A DNA stretch of 50,343 nt from contig NZ_SRYM01000028.1 in the NCBI RefSeq assembly GCF_004793765.1, positions 1 through 50,343 on the forward strand, in the 5' to 3' direction. A program made the translations under genes and the position numbers. The DNA comes from Parabacteroides distasonis. Lineage in GTDB: Bacteria > Bacteroidota > Bacteroidia > Bacteroidales > Tannerellaceae. The number at the start of each line of letters is the position of its first letter. The stretch's first letter is position 1. Shown in pieces: positions 9,561 to 16,987 of the stretch. The notes below the pieces were generated by a model, which was given only the letters and a program-made list of their open reading frames with translations, had not been told where the DNA came from and did not search any database.

Positions 9561-11240
9561 ATGAAGAACAAATTTGATTTTCAGCCCAAACTCTTTACGG
9601 CGCTGAAAAATTATTCCAAAGAGAGGTTCATGACGGATCTCATGGCGGGTATAATTGTCGGCATAGTTGCCTTGCCACTCGCCATCGCTTTTGGTATCGC
9701 TTCCGGGGTAAGTCCGGAGAAAGGACTGATTACAGCCATTATCGGGGGATTCATCGTTTCCCTGCTGGGAGGTTGTAACGTACAAATCGGCGGACCTACG
9801 GGAGCGTTTATCGTAATCGTCTACGGCATTATCCAGAATTTCGGTATCGAGGGACTGGCAATCGCTACGGTCATAGCGGGAATCATTCTCGTATTGATGG
9901 GAGCTTTGAAACTGGGGACGGTCATTAAGTTCATCCCCTATCCGATCGTAGTAGGTTTTACGAGCGGTATCGCTGTCACGATCTTCACGACACAGATGAA
10001 AGACTTATTCGGATTGACAATGGATAAGGTTCCGGCAGATTTCATATCGAAATGGATCGCTTATTTCGGAGCGTTCGACACGGTGAACCCTTGGGCATTC
10101 GTCATCGGTATCATTAGTATCCTGATCATTACGTTAAGCCCGAGACTAACGAAAAAAATTCCGGGTTCCTTGATCGCTATCGTCATCATGACGATCGTTG
10201 TTTACATCATGCGTAATCATTTGGGTATTATAGGCATCGAGACAATTGGAGACCGATTCACGATTAACGCTTCTTTACCAGCCCCAGCTCCGATCACGTT
10301 CAATATGGAAACTATCAACTTATTGCTTCCCTCCGCCTTTACGATTGCTATCCTTGGGGCTATCGAGTCTTTATTATCCGCTACGGTAGCGGATGGTGTG
10401 ACAGGCGACAAGCATAATTCGAATACGGAACTAATCGCCCAAGGCGCAGCGAATATCATCGTTCCTATTTTTGGTGGTATTCCCGTGACCGGCGCCATCG
10501 CCCGCACAATGACCAATATAAATAATGGTGGACGAACCCCGGTTGCCGGTATTATTCACGCCATCGTATTATTATTGATCTTGCTTTTCCTCGGGCCGCT
10601 TACCAAGCACATTCCAATGGCTTGTCTGGCTGGCGTATTGATCATCGTATCTTATAATATGAGTGAGTGGCGTACGTTCCGTTCCTTGATGAAAAACCCG
10701 AAAAGCGATGTATCCGTTTTATTGGTGACTTTCTTCCTGACGGTTATCTTTGATCTTACGATCGCTATCGAGATCGGCCTTCTGATCGCCATGTTATTCT
10801 TTATGCGCCGTGTAGCCGAGACCACGCATGTATCTGTTACCACGGATGAAATCGATCTTTCCGACGAGGGCGAGATTCATCATGACGAGGAAGTCCTCTC
10901 CCTGCCTAAAGGCGTAGAGGTGTACGAGATCGACGGCCCGTTCTTTTTCGGCGTGGCGAATAAATTCGATGGTATCATGAAAAGTATGGGAGATAAACCG
11001 AAAGTCCGCATCATCCGTATGCGTAAGGTTTCGTTCATAGATTCCACCGGTCTGCATAACTTGGAAAGTCTTTTCCGTCTTTCCGAGGCAGAGCATATCC
11101 ATATGATCCTTTCGGGTGTCAATGAACATGTACACCGTGTATTGACAAAATCCGGATTCGACAAGAAGATCGGCGCGGAAAATATTTGCAGTAATATCAA
11201 TGAGGCGGTAGAGAAAGCGAAAGCTGCCGTACAAGTCTAA
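9561..11240 (+). CDS. SulP/SLC26-family anion transporter with STAS domain
   Basis: A 559-residue inner-membrane transporter. The first 420 residues are strongly hydrophobic with the family's early segment (MAGIIVGIVALPLAIAFGIA, then GPTGAFIVIVYGI) and about 12-14 membrane segments. The cytoplasmic C-terminus from about residue 440 is a STAS domain (VRIIRMRKVSFIDSTGLHNL). SulP proteins carry sulfate, bicarbonate or dicarboxylates, often with sodium or protons. The substrate cannot be decided here because no carbonic anhydrase or sulfate-assimilation gene is adjacent. It is flanked by its own promoter and a 17-bp hairpin, so it looks monocistronic. Confidence 0.93.
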   Translation: MKNKFDFQPKLFTALKNYSKERFMTDLMAGIIVGIVALPLAIAFGIASGVSPEKGLITAIIGGFIVSLLGGCNVQIGGPTGAFIVIVYGIIQNFGIEGLAIATVIAGIILVLMGALKLGTVIKFIPYPIVVGFTSGIAVTIFTTQMKDLFGLTMDKVPADFISKWIAYFGAFDTVNPWAFVIGIISILIITLSPRLTKKIPGSLIAIVIMTIVVYIMRNHLGIIGIETIGDRFTINASLPAPAPITFNMETINLLLPSAFTIAILGAIESLLSATVADGVTGDKHNSNTELIAQGAANIIVPIFGGIPVTGAIARTMTNINNGGRTPVAGIIHAIVLLLILLFLGPLTKHIPMACLAGVLIIVSYNMSEWRTFRSLMKNPKSDVSVLLVTFFLTVIFDLTIAIEIGLLIAMLFFMRRVAETTHVSVTTDEIDLSDEGEIHHDEEVLSLPKGVEVYEIDGPFFFGVANKFDGIMKSMGDKPKVRIIRMRKVSFIDSTGLHNLESLFRLSEAEHIHMILSGVNEHVHRVLTKSGFDKKIGAENICSNINEAVEKAKAAVQV

Positions 11241-11252
11241 GATACCATCAGA

Positions 11253-11288
11253 TTTGTAGAGACGGGGCACGCCCCGTCTCTACAAATA
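11253..11288. terminator. 17-bp perfect palindromic hairpin between convergent genes
   Basis: The arms at 11253-11269 and 11272-11288 are perfectly complementary (ATTTGTAGAGACGGGGC and its complement) with a two-base loop. It lies between the SulP and phosphoesterase genes, whose 3' ends face each other. From memory, similar GTAGAGACGGGGC-type palindromes recur in many Bacteroidota genomes, so it may also be a dispersed REP-like element. Confidence 0.8.
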
Positions 11289-11293
11289 GGTAT

Positions 11294-12739
11294 TTATTCT
11301 GGCAAATAGAGCATATCATCCGGTAAAACGGATTCTTTGATTGTCCGGCTGGAAACTCCAACCTCCAAGGCCTCGCCCATATAATCCTCGAAATACAAAA
11401 CACGTAATTCGTGGAAACCAGCGTCTAACGCTACCTTTCCTTTCGCTATACGAGCGTTATGAGAGCCATCATTATCAACAATAGCTTTACCGTCTATAAA
11501 CAGTTTGGAACCATCATCCGAATACGTATAAAAGCGATATACACCTTTTTCAGGGATATTTATCAACGTACGGAACTCATAAGCGAAATGATCCTTGCCC
11601 GGAGCCTCCTGAATGGAGATATTTTTCATCGTACCCTCTTTCACTTTTGTCCCGGAAGCGATCTGATCCGTATGTTTAAATTTACCTTCATAATAGGTAT
11701 AAGCTACCCCGTGCTTTTTAGGTTTTACCGTTTTGGCGGGTAAGAATTCCATCGTTTCCTCATCCTTAGAGGTCAGGCCAGACGGATAATAATACGTATA
11801 TTCCTTTCCGGACGGGGTACGGATCCATGAATCAAACTCAAACTTGCCCTCACGCAACTCAATGATACGGCCACCCCGCTCGAAATCTCCATAAGCGTCC
11901 CATCCGGATACACGCCCGAAAGCTAGCCCCACGTTATATAACATTCCTATATAATCGTTATCATGATCGTGCCCGGCAAAAGTAGCCATCACATCCTTCA
12001 TTTCCACCAAGGAAGCGAAGAAGCCCGTGTTGATCTTGGGAGAGGCGATTCCCTCTTCTTTCTGTCCTAATGTAGTCTCCGCCCCAACGATCTCATTATA
12101 TTCCAGCAGAGGAATATGAAAAAAGGCCAAGGCTGGCAACGGTTTGCCGTCATTTTCCTTGGTATAGCGCGTACTTTGCTCACGATACCAATGGATCTGG
12201 TCGAAATGAATCCAATCATACGTGCCGTAATCTTTTAGCGTAGGATAATCGTTGGAGTCGATACAATACAATAAGGCCACCGGTTTCTTTCCGTCCGAAC
12301 TGTAGACCGGTACCACATAGTTTCCGGCTCCATGGATATCACCCGGTCCCTTCTCGCCCATAAAATAAGGTGATTTACTAAGCATGGCATAAATCTCGTC
12401 CTTGGGGACGATCTCCGCGTCGTGATTTCCCATCATGACCGTAAACGGTATCTTGGCCTCCTCAAAGATCCCGATCACTGACTTCCATCCTTCCAAACCG
12501 GGGCTTGCTGTCACCACGTCGCCCGTCAGCATTGCCACATCCGGATTCTCCGCCTTTAATACGGATTGTATCGTAGCGACTGTCTTAGCGCATTTAGATG
12601 ATTTCTGATCCCAATGAATGTCTGTAAATTGGACGATCTTGAATTTCCCATCCTTGAAAGCAAGCTGTTTTTGTGCGAATAAGCTCATCGGGGCGCAAAA
12701 GCACAACAAGGCTATCGCTAATAAAAAAGTCTTTTTCAT
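11294..12739 (-). CDS. Secreted calcineurin-like metallophosphoesterase with C-terminal PA14-like domain
   Basis: The 481-residue product has a signal peptide (cleavage near residue 22 after MSLFA) and the complete two-metal phosphoesterase motif set in order: FTDIHWDQ, MLTGDVV, MMGNHDAE, a histidine in AFFHIPLLEY and FAGHDHDND. The last 120 residues (EFRTLINIPEKGVYRFYTY, DDGSKLFIDGKAI) resemble a PA14/chitobiase-type beta-sandwich that often binds sugars. It therefore probably hydrolyses a phosphomonoester or diester outside the inner membrane. The natural substrate is unknown. It is transcribed toward the SulP gene and separated from upstream genes by a terminator. Confidence 0.88.
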   Translation of the reverse strand: MKKTFLLAIALLCFCAPMSLFAQKQLAFKDGKFKIVQFTDIHWDQKSSKCAKTVATIQSVLKAENPDVAMLTGDVVTASPGLEGWKSVIGIFEEAKIPFTVMMGNHDAEIVPKDEIYAMLSKSPYFMGEKGPGDIHGAGNYVVPVYSSDGKKPVALLYCIDSNDYPTLKDYGTYDWIHFDQIHWYREQSTRYTKENDGKPLPALAFFHIPLLEYNEIVGAETTLGQKEEGIASPKINTGFFASLVEMKDVMATFAGHDHDNDYIGMLYNVGLAFGRVSGWDAYGDFERGGRIIELREGKFEFDSWIRTPSGKEYTYYYPSGLTSKDEETMEFLPAKTVKPKKHGVAYTYYEGKFKHTDQIASGTKVKEGTMKNISIQEAPGKDHFAYEFRTLINIPEKGVYRFYTYSDDGSKLFIDGKAIVDNDGSHNARIAKGKVALDAGFHELRVLYFEDYMGEALEVGVSSRTIKESVLPDDMLYLPE

Positions 12740-12772
12740 GTTCTTCGATTTTGTAATTGGGGGCTAAGTTAT

Positions 12773-12807
12773 AAAAAAAAGAGAGCGATGTATAAAAACA
12801 GGCTCTC
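12773..12807 (-). terminator. Rho-independent terminator
   Basis: Read on the minus strand: GAGAGC, a 15-base loop, GCTCTC and then eight T. It ends the outer-membrane-protein/small-protein cluster before the phosphoesterase gene. Confidence 0.7.
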
Positions 12808-12843
12808 TTCCTTATGTTAAATGCCACAATGAAACCCTTGCTG

Positions 12844-13002
12844 TCAAACAAAAGCTATATACATATCCGCAAGCCGGGTTTTCCTGTCAAAATGCGGGAT
12901 CTCTTTTACTATTTTCTCACAATCCTCAAGGCTCATTCCTCCTTTAGGTTCCCCCCAGTACCAAAGTTTAGGGGTATTCTGTTTTTTACTTGTTGACTCC
13001 AT
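12844..13002 (-). CDS. Small protein with the MEST leader (52 aa), paralogue of the next lipoprotein's N-terminus
   Basis: Starting at the ATG that begins MEST (13000-13002), this short frame encodes 52 residues. Its first 20 or so (MESTSKKQN, then YWGEPKGGM) match the start of the 206-residue lipoprotein encoded at 13639-14259 (MESTTEKRN, then YWDEAKKGMM), and the DNA upstream is nearly identical too. After that point the two differ: this one ends with a short charged tail and has no membrane segment. It is the second gene of the downstream copy of a duplicated module, 68 bases after an outer-membrane-protein gene. I do not know its function; it may be a truncated or replaced payload. An in-frame ATG 39 bases upstream is less likely because it lies outside the conserved part. 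Confidence 0.5.
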   Translation of the reverse strand: MESTSKKQNTPKLWYWGEPKGGMSLEDCEKIVKEIPHFDRKTRLADMYIAFV

Positions 13003-13070
13003 AATTCTCGTTGTTTTTATCGTAAGACAGGAAACGCTCAAATACCCCTATCCTCAAAATATATAAAAGA

Positions 13071-13526
13071 TTAAAATAATGTGAATTTATATCCAACCGA
13101 CAACCCCAATTTCAAATCCCGGTCATTGACACAATTCTGGAAATAGTTCACTCCCACATAAAATTTTTTTACCTCTATACCGGCCGCCGCCGTAGCTCCC
13201 AGATTCCAATATTCACCACTACCGGTGTAAGCACCCGCATTTAATCGGAGATTCACTTTATCGCTCAACGGAATATGAAAAGAAGCATACACGGGTACAA
13301 AAAAATCAATATTCCAATCATCTCCATATGAAAACGAATTCCCTGCGGTATGCAGCAACAATCCCGTTTGTATAGAAAACAACCGTGATTGTGGAAAGTT
13401 TATATACGCCCCCGTCTGAAGCCCCCATCCATCTCCTCCTAGTATTCCGGTACGAGCTTCTATATCAGCGGCCTGCGATCGACCAAAAGATAAAAGCAAT
13501 ATTAACAGAACAAACAACTTCTTCAT
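13071..13526 (-). CDS. Small outer-membrane beta-barrel protein, copy 2 of a tandem duplication
   Basis: A 151-residue protein with a signal peptide (cleavage near residue 20, SQA) and alternating hydrophobic/polar strands with many Gly and Tyr residues, ending in Phe, as outer-membrane barrels do. It is almost identical to the protein at 14327-14782, with about seven differences (for example Ala20 for Thr, Arg48 for Gln). It looks like the compact 8-strand barrel class, but no specific family is recognised. It is followed by the 52-residue MEST protein and preceded by a long inverted repeat. Confidence 0.75.
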   Translation of the reverse strand: MKKLFVLLILLLSFGRSQAADIEARTGILGGDGWGLQTGAYINFPQSRLFSIQTGLLLHTAGNSFSYGDDWNIDFFVPVYASFHIPLSDKVNLRLNAGAYTGSGEYWNLGATAAAGIEVKKFYVGVNYFQNCVNDRDLKLGLSVGYKFTLF

Positions 13527-13547
13527 TACTTACAAGGTATTAATATT

Positions 13548-13611
13548 AATATTTAGATTGAATAAAAGTTCGACATATCATGATATAGAACTCCCATTCA
13601 ATCTAAATATT
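13548..13611. repeat. 16-bp inverted repeat with nested palindrome, copy 2
   Basis: Arms AATATTTAGATTGAAT (13548-13563) and its complement (13596-13611) enclose 32 bases, in whose middle lies the 12-bp palindrome ATATCATGATAT (13575-13586). It sits between the lipoprotein stop and the barrel-protein start. It may be a terminator or a binding site. Confidence 0.8.
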
Positions 13612-13638
13612 GCTTCTATATCATTATTCGGCTCCAAG

Positions 13639-14259
13639 TTAGTGTATTCCGAATATAGCATCTTTTATGACGATCGAATCTTCCGAATTCTCTATATTAT
13701 ATAGGATGCCTTCCATCTTCCCTTCAATATAAGGGGTACCACTTCCCTCATGAAAACGAATACTATCCACTTGTATCCGAAATGAAGATTTCAGTGGATG
13801 ATACACTATTTTAGCGTCATCTTTCGTGATCCTAACAGTAGATTCTATCTCTTCATTCAATAATTTACCCTTATCGATCAGATATTCTCCTTCTCTCAAT
13901 GGAATCAATGAGATCCTCAGCATAGGATAAGGATAGTCAGAGATATGCACTCCTAATGGTATCTCCCAATAGAAACCGCTTAAATCGGTATTTACCTCCT
14001 GCCAAAAATTTCCATGATCAATGAAAGAATGAGAGTTCGACTGATTAGCTATAGAAATATCTTGACTATTCACCTTTCCTTCAAAGTACCCCAAATAGTA
14101 AGGAGTTTCTTCAAAAGAAGTATCCTCATCCTTGTCACAAGAAACGAATGAGAATAGTAAAAGAATGAATAAAGAAAAGATGAAACCTGCCATCATTCCT
14201 TTTTTAGCTTCATCCCAGTAAAGCATAGAGATATTCCGTTTTTCAGTTGTTGATTCCAT
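13639..14259 (-). CDS. Lipoprotein of unknown function with MEST leader
   Basis: The frame from the MEST start gives 206 residues. Residues 1-21 are hydrophilic, then MMAGFIFSLFILLLFSFVSC forms a canonical lipoprotein signal with lipobox Cys41. The true start may therefore be Met22 or Met23 (about 14190), but the upstream 21 residues are shared with the small protein at 12844-13002, which argues that they are translated or functional. The mature part is an acidic, mostly beta-predicted chain (YYLGYFEGKVNSQDISI, then IPLREGEYLIDKG). No domain is recognised. It lies 67 bases after a barrel-protein gene, in the upstream copy of the duplicated module. Confidence 0.7.
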   Translation of the reverse strand: MESTTEKRNISMLYWDEAKKGMMAGFIFSLFILLLFSFVSCDKDEDTSFEETPYYLGYFEGKVNSQDISIANQSNSHSFIDHGNFWQEVNTDLSGFYWEIPLGVHISDYPYPMLRISLIPLREGEYLIDKGKLLNEEIESTVRITKDDAKIVYHPLKSSFRIQVDSIRFHEGSGTPYIEGKMEGILYNIENSEDSIVIKDAIFGIH

Positions 14260-14326
14260 AATGACTATTGTTTTCTTATAAGACAGGAAACCATCAAATA
14301 CCCCTATCCTCAAAATATATAAAAGA

Positions 14327-14782
14327 TTAAAATAATGTGAATTTATATCCAACCGACAAACCTAATTTCAAATCCCGGTCATTGACGCAATTCTGGAAAT
14401 AGTTCACTCCCACATAAAATCTTTTTACCTCTATACCGGCCTCCGCCGTAGCTCCCAGATTCCAATATTCACCGGTACCGGTGTAAACACCCGCATTTAA
14501 TCGGAGATTCACTTTATCGCTCAACGGAATATGAAAAGAAGCATACACGGGTACAAAAAAATCAATATTCCAATCATCTCCATATGAAAACGAATTCCCC
14601 GCGGTATGCAGCAACAATCCTGTTTGTATAGAAAGCAACTGTGATTGTGGAAAGTTTATATATGCCCCGGTTTGAAGTCCCCATCCATCTCCTCCTAATA
14701 TACCAGTACGAGCCTCTATATCAGTTGCCTGCGATCGGCCAAAAGATAAAAGCAATATCAACAGAACAAACAACTTCTTCAT
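14327..14782 (-). CDS. Small outer-membrane beta-barrel protein, copy 1 of a tandem duplication
   Basis: Same 151-residue protein as at 13071-13526 with a handful of substitutions, including Glu for Ala near residue 119 and Arg for Lys near 126. Signal peptide, Gly/Tyr-rich strands and C-terminal Phe support an outer-membrane location. The near identity over about 680 bases, including the flanking inverted repeat, shows a recent or gene-converted duplication with a period of about 1256 bp. It follows the gene for a 138-residue lipoprotein after a gap filled by an inverted repeat. Confidence 0.75.
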   Translation of the reverse strand: MKKLFVLLILLLSFGRSQATDIEARTGILGGDGWGLQTGAYINFPQSQLLSIQTGLLLHTAGNSFSYGDDWNIDFFVPVYASFHIPLSDKVNLRLNAGVYTGTGEYWNLGATAEAGIEVKRFYVGVNYFQNCVNDRDLKLGLSVGYKFTLF

Positions 14783-14798
14783 TACTTACAAGGTATTA

Positions 14799-14872
14799 AA
14801 ATTAATATTTAGATTGAATAAAAGTTCGACATATCATGATATAGAACTCCCATTCAATCTAAATATTAATTT
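14799..14872. repeat. 21-bp inverted repeat with nested palindrome, copy 1
   Basis: The arms 14799-14819 and 14852-14872 are perfectly complementary over 21 bases and enclose the same 32-base centre with ATATCATGATAT as copy 2. It lies between a lipoprotein stop and the barrel-protein start, so it could end one transcript or control the next. Confidence 0.8.
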
Positions 14873-14896
14873 AATCCTAATTTTCAGAATACTATC

Positions 14897-15313
14897 TTAT
14901 CTCACAAGATATAGAAAACCTTCATATTCTGGAATAGAAATTAGTTTACCATTAAACGTACCTTCAAAAGGATCAAACAGATAAAAGGGAGTCTTAACCA
15001 ACACCAAAGTATCTATCTTACTTTTTGCCTCGATATATAAGGAATCAACGCCACTATAAAGAGCAGATATGCTACTTACGAAATAAACACCCTCTCGTTC
15101 ATCCACTGACACATCATAAAATTGGCGCATCATACCGTTATCTCTATATTTAATAACGACCTTATCTTCTTTTGATGTCAAGACAGAAGAACTATCGCTA
15201 TTCATCAAAACAAAACTAAAAACCGTCGGAGGAGGCCAATCCTCACGCTTTGTACAAGATAGAAATAAGTGTACAAAAACCAATAACCAAAGTAAATTTC
15301 TTTTTTTCATCAT
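14897..15313 (-). CDS. Small lipoprotein next to the C10 protease
   Basis: A 138-residue product with a lipoprotein signal (LLVFVHLFLSC, Cys20) and a beta-rich mature part (VVIKYRDNGMMRQF, VDSLYIEAKS). Its ATG overlaps the stop of the C10 protease by four bases (ATGA), so the two are almost surely co-translated. No domain is recognised. In Bacteroides fragilis, C10 proteases are accompanied by small Spi/staphostatin-like inhibitors (established knowledge). A similar role here is only an inference from position and size. Confidence 0.7.
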   Translation of the reverse strand: MMKKRNLLWLLVFVHLFLSCTKREDWPPPTVFSFVLMNSDSSSVLTSKEDKVVIKYRDNGMMRQFYDVSVDEREGVYFVSSISALYSGVDSLYIEAKSKIDTLVLVKTPFYLFDPFEGTFNGKLISIPEYEGFLYLVR

Positions 15314-16446
15314 TTTGGATAAATACTTATAATCATTCTATGAAAAAAATTAGTAGTATAATCAAATATAAGTTTTCCATCTTCAATATAAGACCAATTA
15401 TCCAGTTGATAATAGCCATTATACTTCTCGCTATTTCCAAAATTCATATGTAGCATTGAATAAGAATACATAGTGCTATTATATATTTGTATGCCATCAC
15501 ATACCCAAGCATGTCCACTTCCACTAACTTGATTAACTCCACTCAGAATTACAGGTCTTCCCGAGAATATTTCACTTTTTACTTTGGCATAGTTATATTT
15601 TTCTCTAGAGGCATTATAACCATATCCTCTTAGCACATTATCCAAAACCGTATTTCTTGCAGATGATCCATTCGGAGTATAATCCATATTCAAATGATCT
15701 TTATTTCCTAATTCTGCTAAAAAACGAGCAGTAACACCTGTAGCATTATTAAAGCTCATCGCCGCCCAATTATAGCTCTTTGGATATTCCCAGAATCTCA
15801 TTATTTGACCTATGGCAACAGCAGTACATCCCACAGGACAATTTGTTGGGCAATATTTGTTATAATTATTTCTTTGATTCCATGAAGTTTTTAAATACGG
15901 CCCTTTTACAATTTGCGAGGTATGATCTGGATCGTCACAATTGACCATTTTTAGTGGTTTTTCTGGACACTCAGCTGAATTCCACATACTTGTAATCATA
16001 GGATCGGGTTGAAAATTTTGATTTCTACATCGAGTAATATGTTCAGACACCCATTCTAACCAAAGAGTTACCACTTCCGGAGCATTATCCAGAGAAAACT
16101 CCCCTTCATCAGAAAAACCAAGGATAGGATAAACTCTCTTGTCTGCAGATATAATACTAAAACCTTTACTTTCGTAGTTCACAATATACAACGTAGGTAA
16201 ACTACGTTCCTTTCCATAAGAAACAATATTTTTAATTTCTTTTTCTTGATGAATAGATTTTGTTGATATAAGTGTATATCTATTTAATCTTTGAGCTATT
16301 CCTACAACAAGGTTTGAATCCACACTAAAAAATTTTTCCGGCAAATTATCTGACTGGATATTTTTTATAGTTTCATTTTCAATATTTGATTGACAACCCA
16401 AAAAGAAAAGGATGATAAAAAAAGTAATTAGTAGATTTATTTTCAT
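15310..16446 (-). CDS. C10 (streptopain-like) cysteine peptidase, lipoprotein
   Basis: A 378-residue precursor with a lipobox at Cys18 (FFLGC), a propeptide of the SpeB kind (about residues 20-150, with GFSIISADKRVYPILGFSD) and a catalytic domain. The active-site Cys is about residue 207 in CPVGCTAVAIGQIM and the His about 312 in GSGHAWVCDG, both typical of family C10 (SpeB, interpain, B. fragilis Bfp proteases). It would be anchored to a membrane facing the periplasm or surface and become active after removal of the propeptide. Neighbours are a DUF3244-like secreted protein upstream (11-base gap) and a small lipoprotein overlapping its end, a layout also typical for protease/inhibitor loci. 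Confidence 0.9.
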   Translation of the reverse strand: MKINLLITFFIILFFLGCQSNIENETIKNIQSDNLPEKFFSVDSNLVVGIAQRLNRYTLISTKSIHQEKEIKNIVSYGKERSLPTLYIVNYESKGFSIISADKRVYPILGFSDEGEFSLDNAPEVVTLWLEWVSEHITRCRNQNFQPDPMITSMWNSAECPEKPLKMVNCDDPDHTSQIVKGPYLKTSWNQRNNYNKYCPTNCPVGCTAVAIGQIMRFWEYPKSYNWAAMSFNNATGVTARFLAELGNKDHLNMDYTPNGSSARNTVLDNVLRGYGYNASREKYNYAKVKSEIFSGRPVILSGVNQVSGSGHAWVCDGIQIYNSTMYSYSMLHMNFGNSEKYNGYYQLDNWSYIEDGKLIFDYTTNFFHRMIISIYPK

Positions 16447-16457
16447 TTTGTTTTTAT

Positions 16458-16814
16458 TTAATTATTAACAAATTCTCCATATATGTTATTATATCCATCT
16501 GTAATTTGTACCATACCCATACCTTGATAGTCTAAAGGTACAATCAAAAAAGTAATATCTCTCGTTTGTACCTTTTCATTATAGATCACTTCTCCCGTAG
16601 AACTAGTGACAATAACACATACATCACCAAGATCCTCGTGAAAGTTTACTATCAGTTCTCTATTAGCCTCCTCAATCGATGCATCCATTGGCAAACCTAT
16701 TGGAATGGATTTTTTCTTATGTTCCCATTTACCATGTAGATCTATAGGCTTACCCCAGCATGGCATAGCCCATAATAAAGCTATTGCCGCTAATAACAAT
16801 TTAAGCTGTCTCAT
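16458..16814 (-). CDS. Secreted DUF3244-like protein
   Basis: A 118-residue protein with a signal peptide (cleavage near residue 21, PCWG) and a small beta-sandwich-like mature part (ELIVNFHEDLGDVCVIVTSS, GEVIYNEKVQT, GMGMVQITDG). This matches the short secreted DUF3244 proteins of Bacteroidota, as far as can be judged by eye. It is the first gene of the C10 protease operon, 11 bases before the protease. An inhibitor or chaperone role for the protease is possible but not shown. Confidence 0.7.
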   Translation of the reverse strand: MRQLKLLLAAIALLWAMPCWGKPIDLHGKWEHKKKSIPIGLPMDASIEEANRELIVNFHEDLGDVCVIVTSSTGEVIYNEKVQTRDITFLIVPLDYQGMGMVQITDGYNNIYGEFVNN

Positions 16815-16863
16815 TTCGTTTTTATTTTTTCAACGTAAAGATCAAGCCTATAGAAGAAACAAG

Positions 16864-16871
16864 CAAATATA
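16864..16871 (-). promoter_or_regulatory. -7 box of the C10 protease operon
   Basis: The minus strand reads TATATTTG, a TAnnTTTG match, about 50 bases before the first ATG. Upstream of it, ATAATCAA (16902-16909) and TTGATTAT (16921-16928) form an inverted repeat that could be an operator or the terminator of the regulator gene. Confidence 0.5.
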
Positions 16872-16987
16872 ACGCTAAATAATAAGCGACAAACGAAATT
16901 CATAATCAACTAATATTTAATTGATTATAAATCAACTAGCAGGACAAAGGGTAAAGCCAATATTAATAGAAGCTATTGTTTATCAAT

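Noticed and set aside
12594-12851. 85-residue minus-strand frame
   Set aside because: It crosses the terminator and overlaps the signal-peptide region of the phosphoesterase in another frame.
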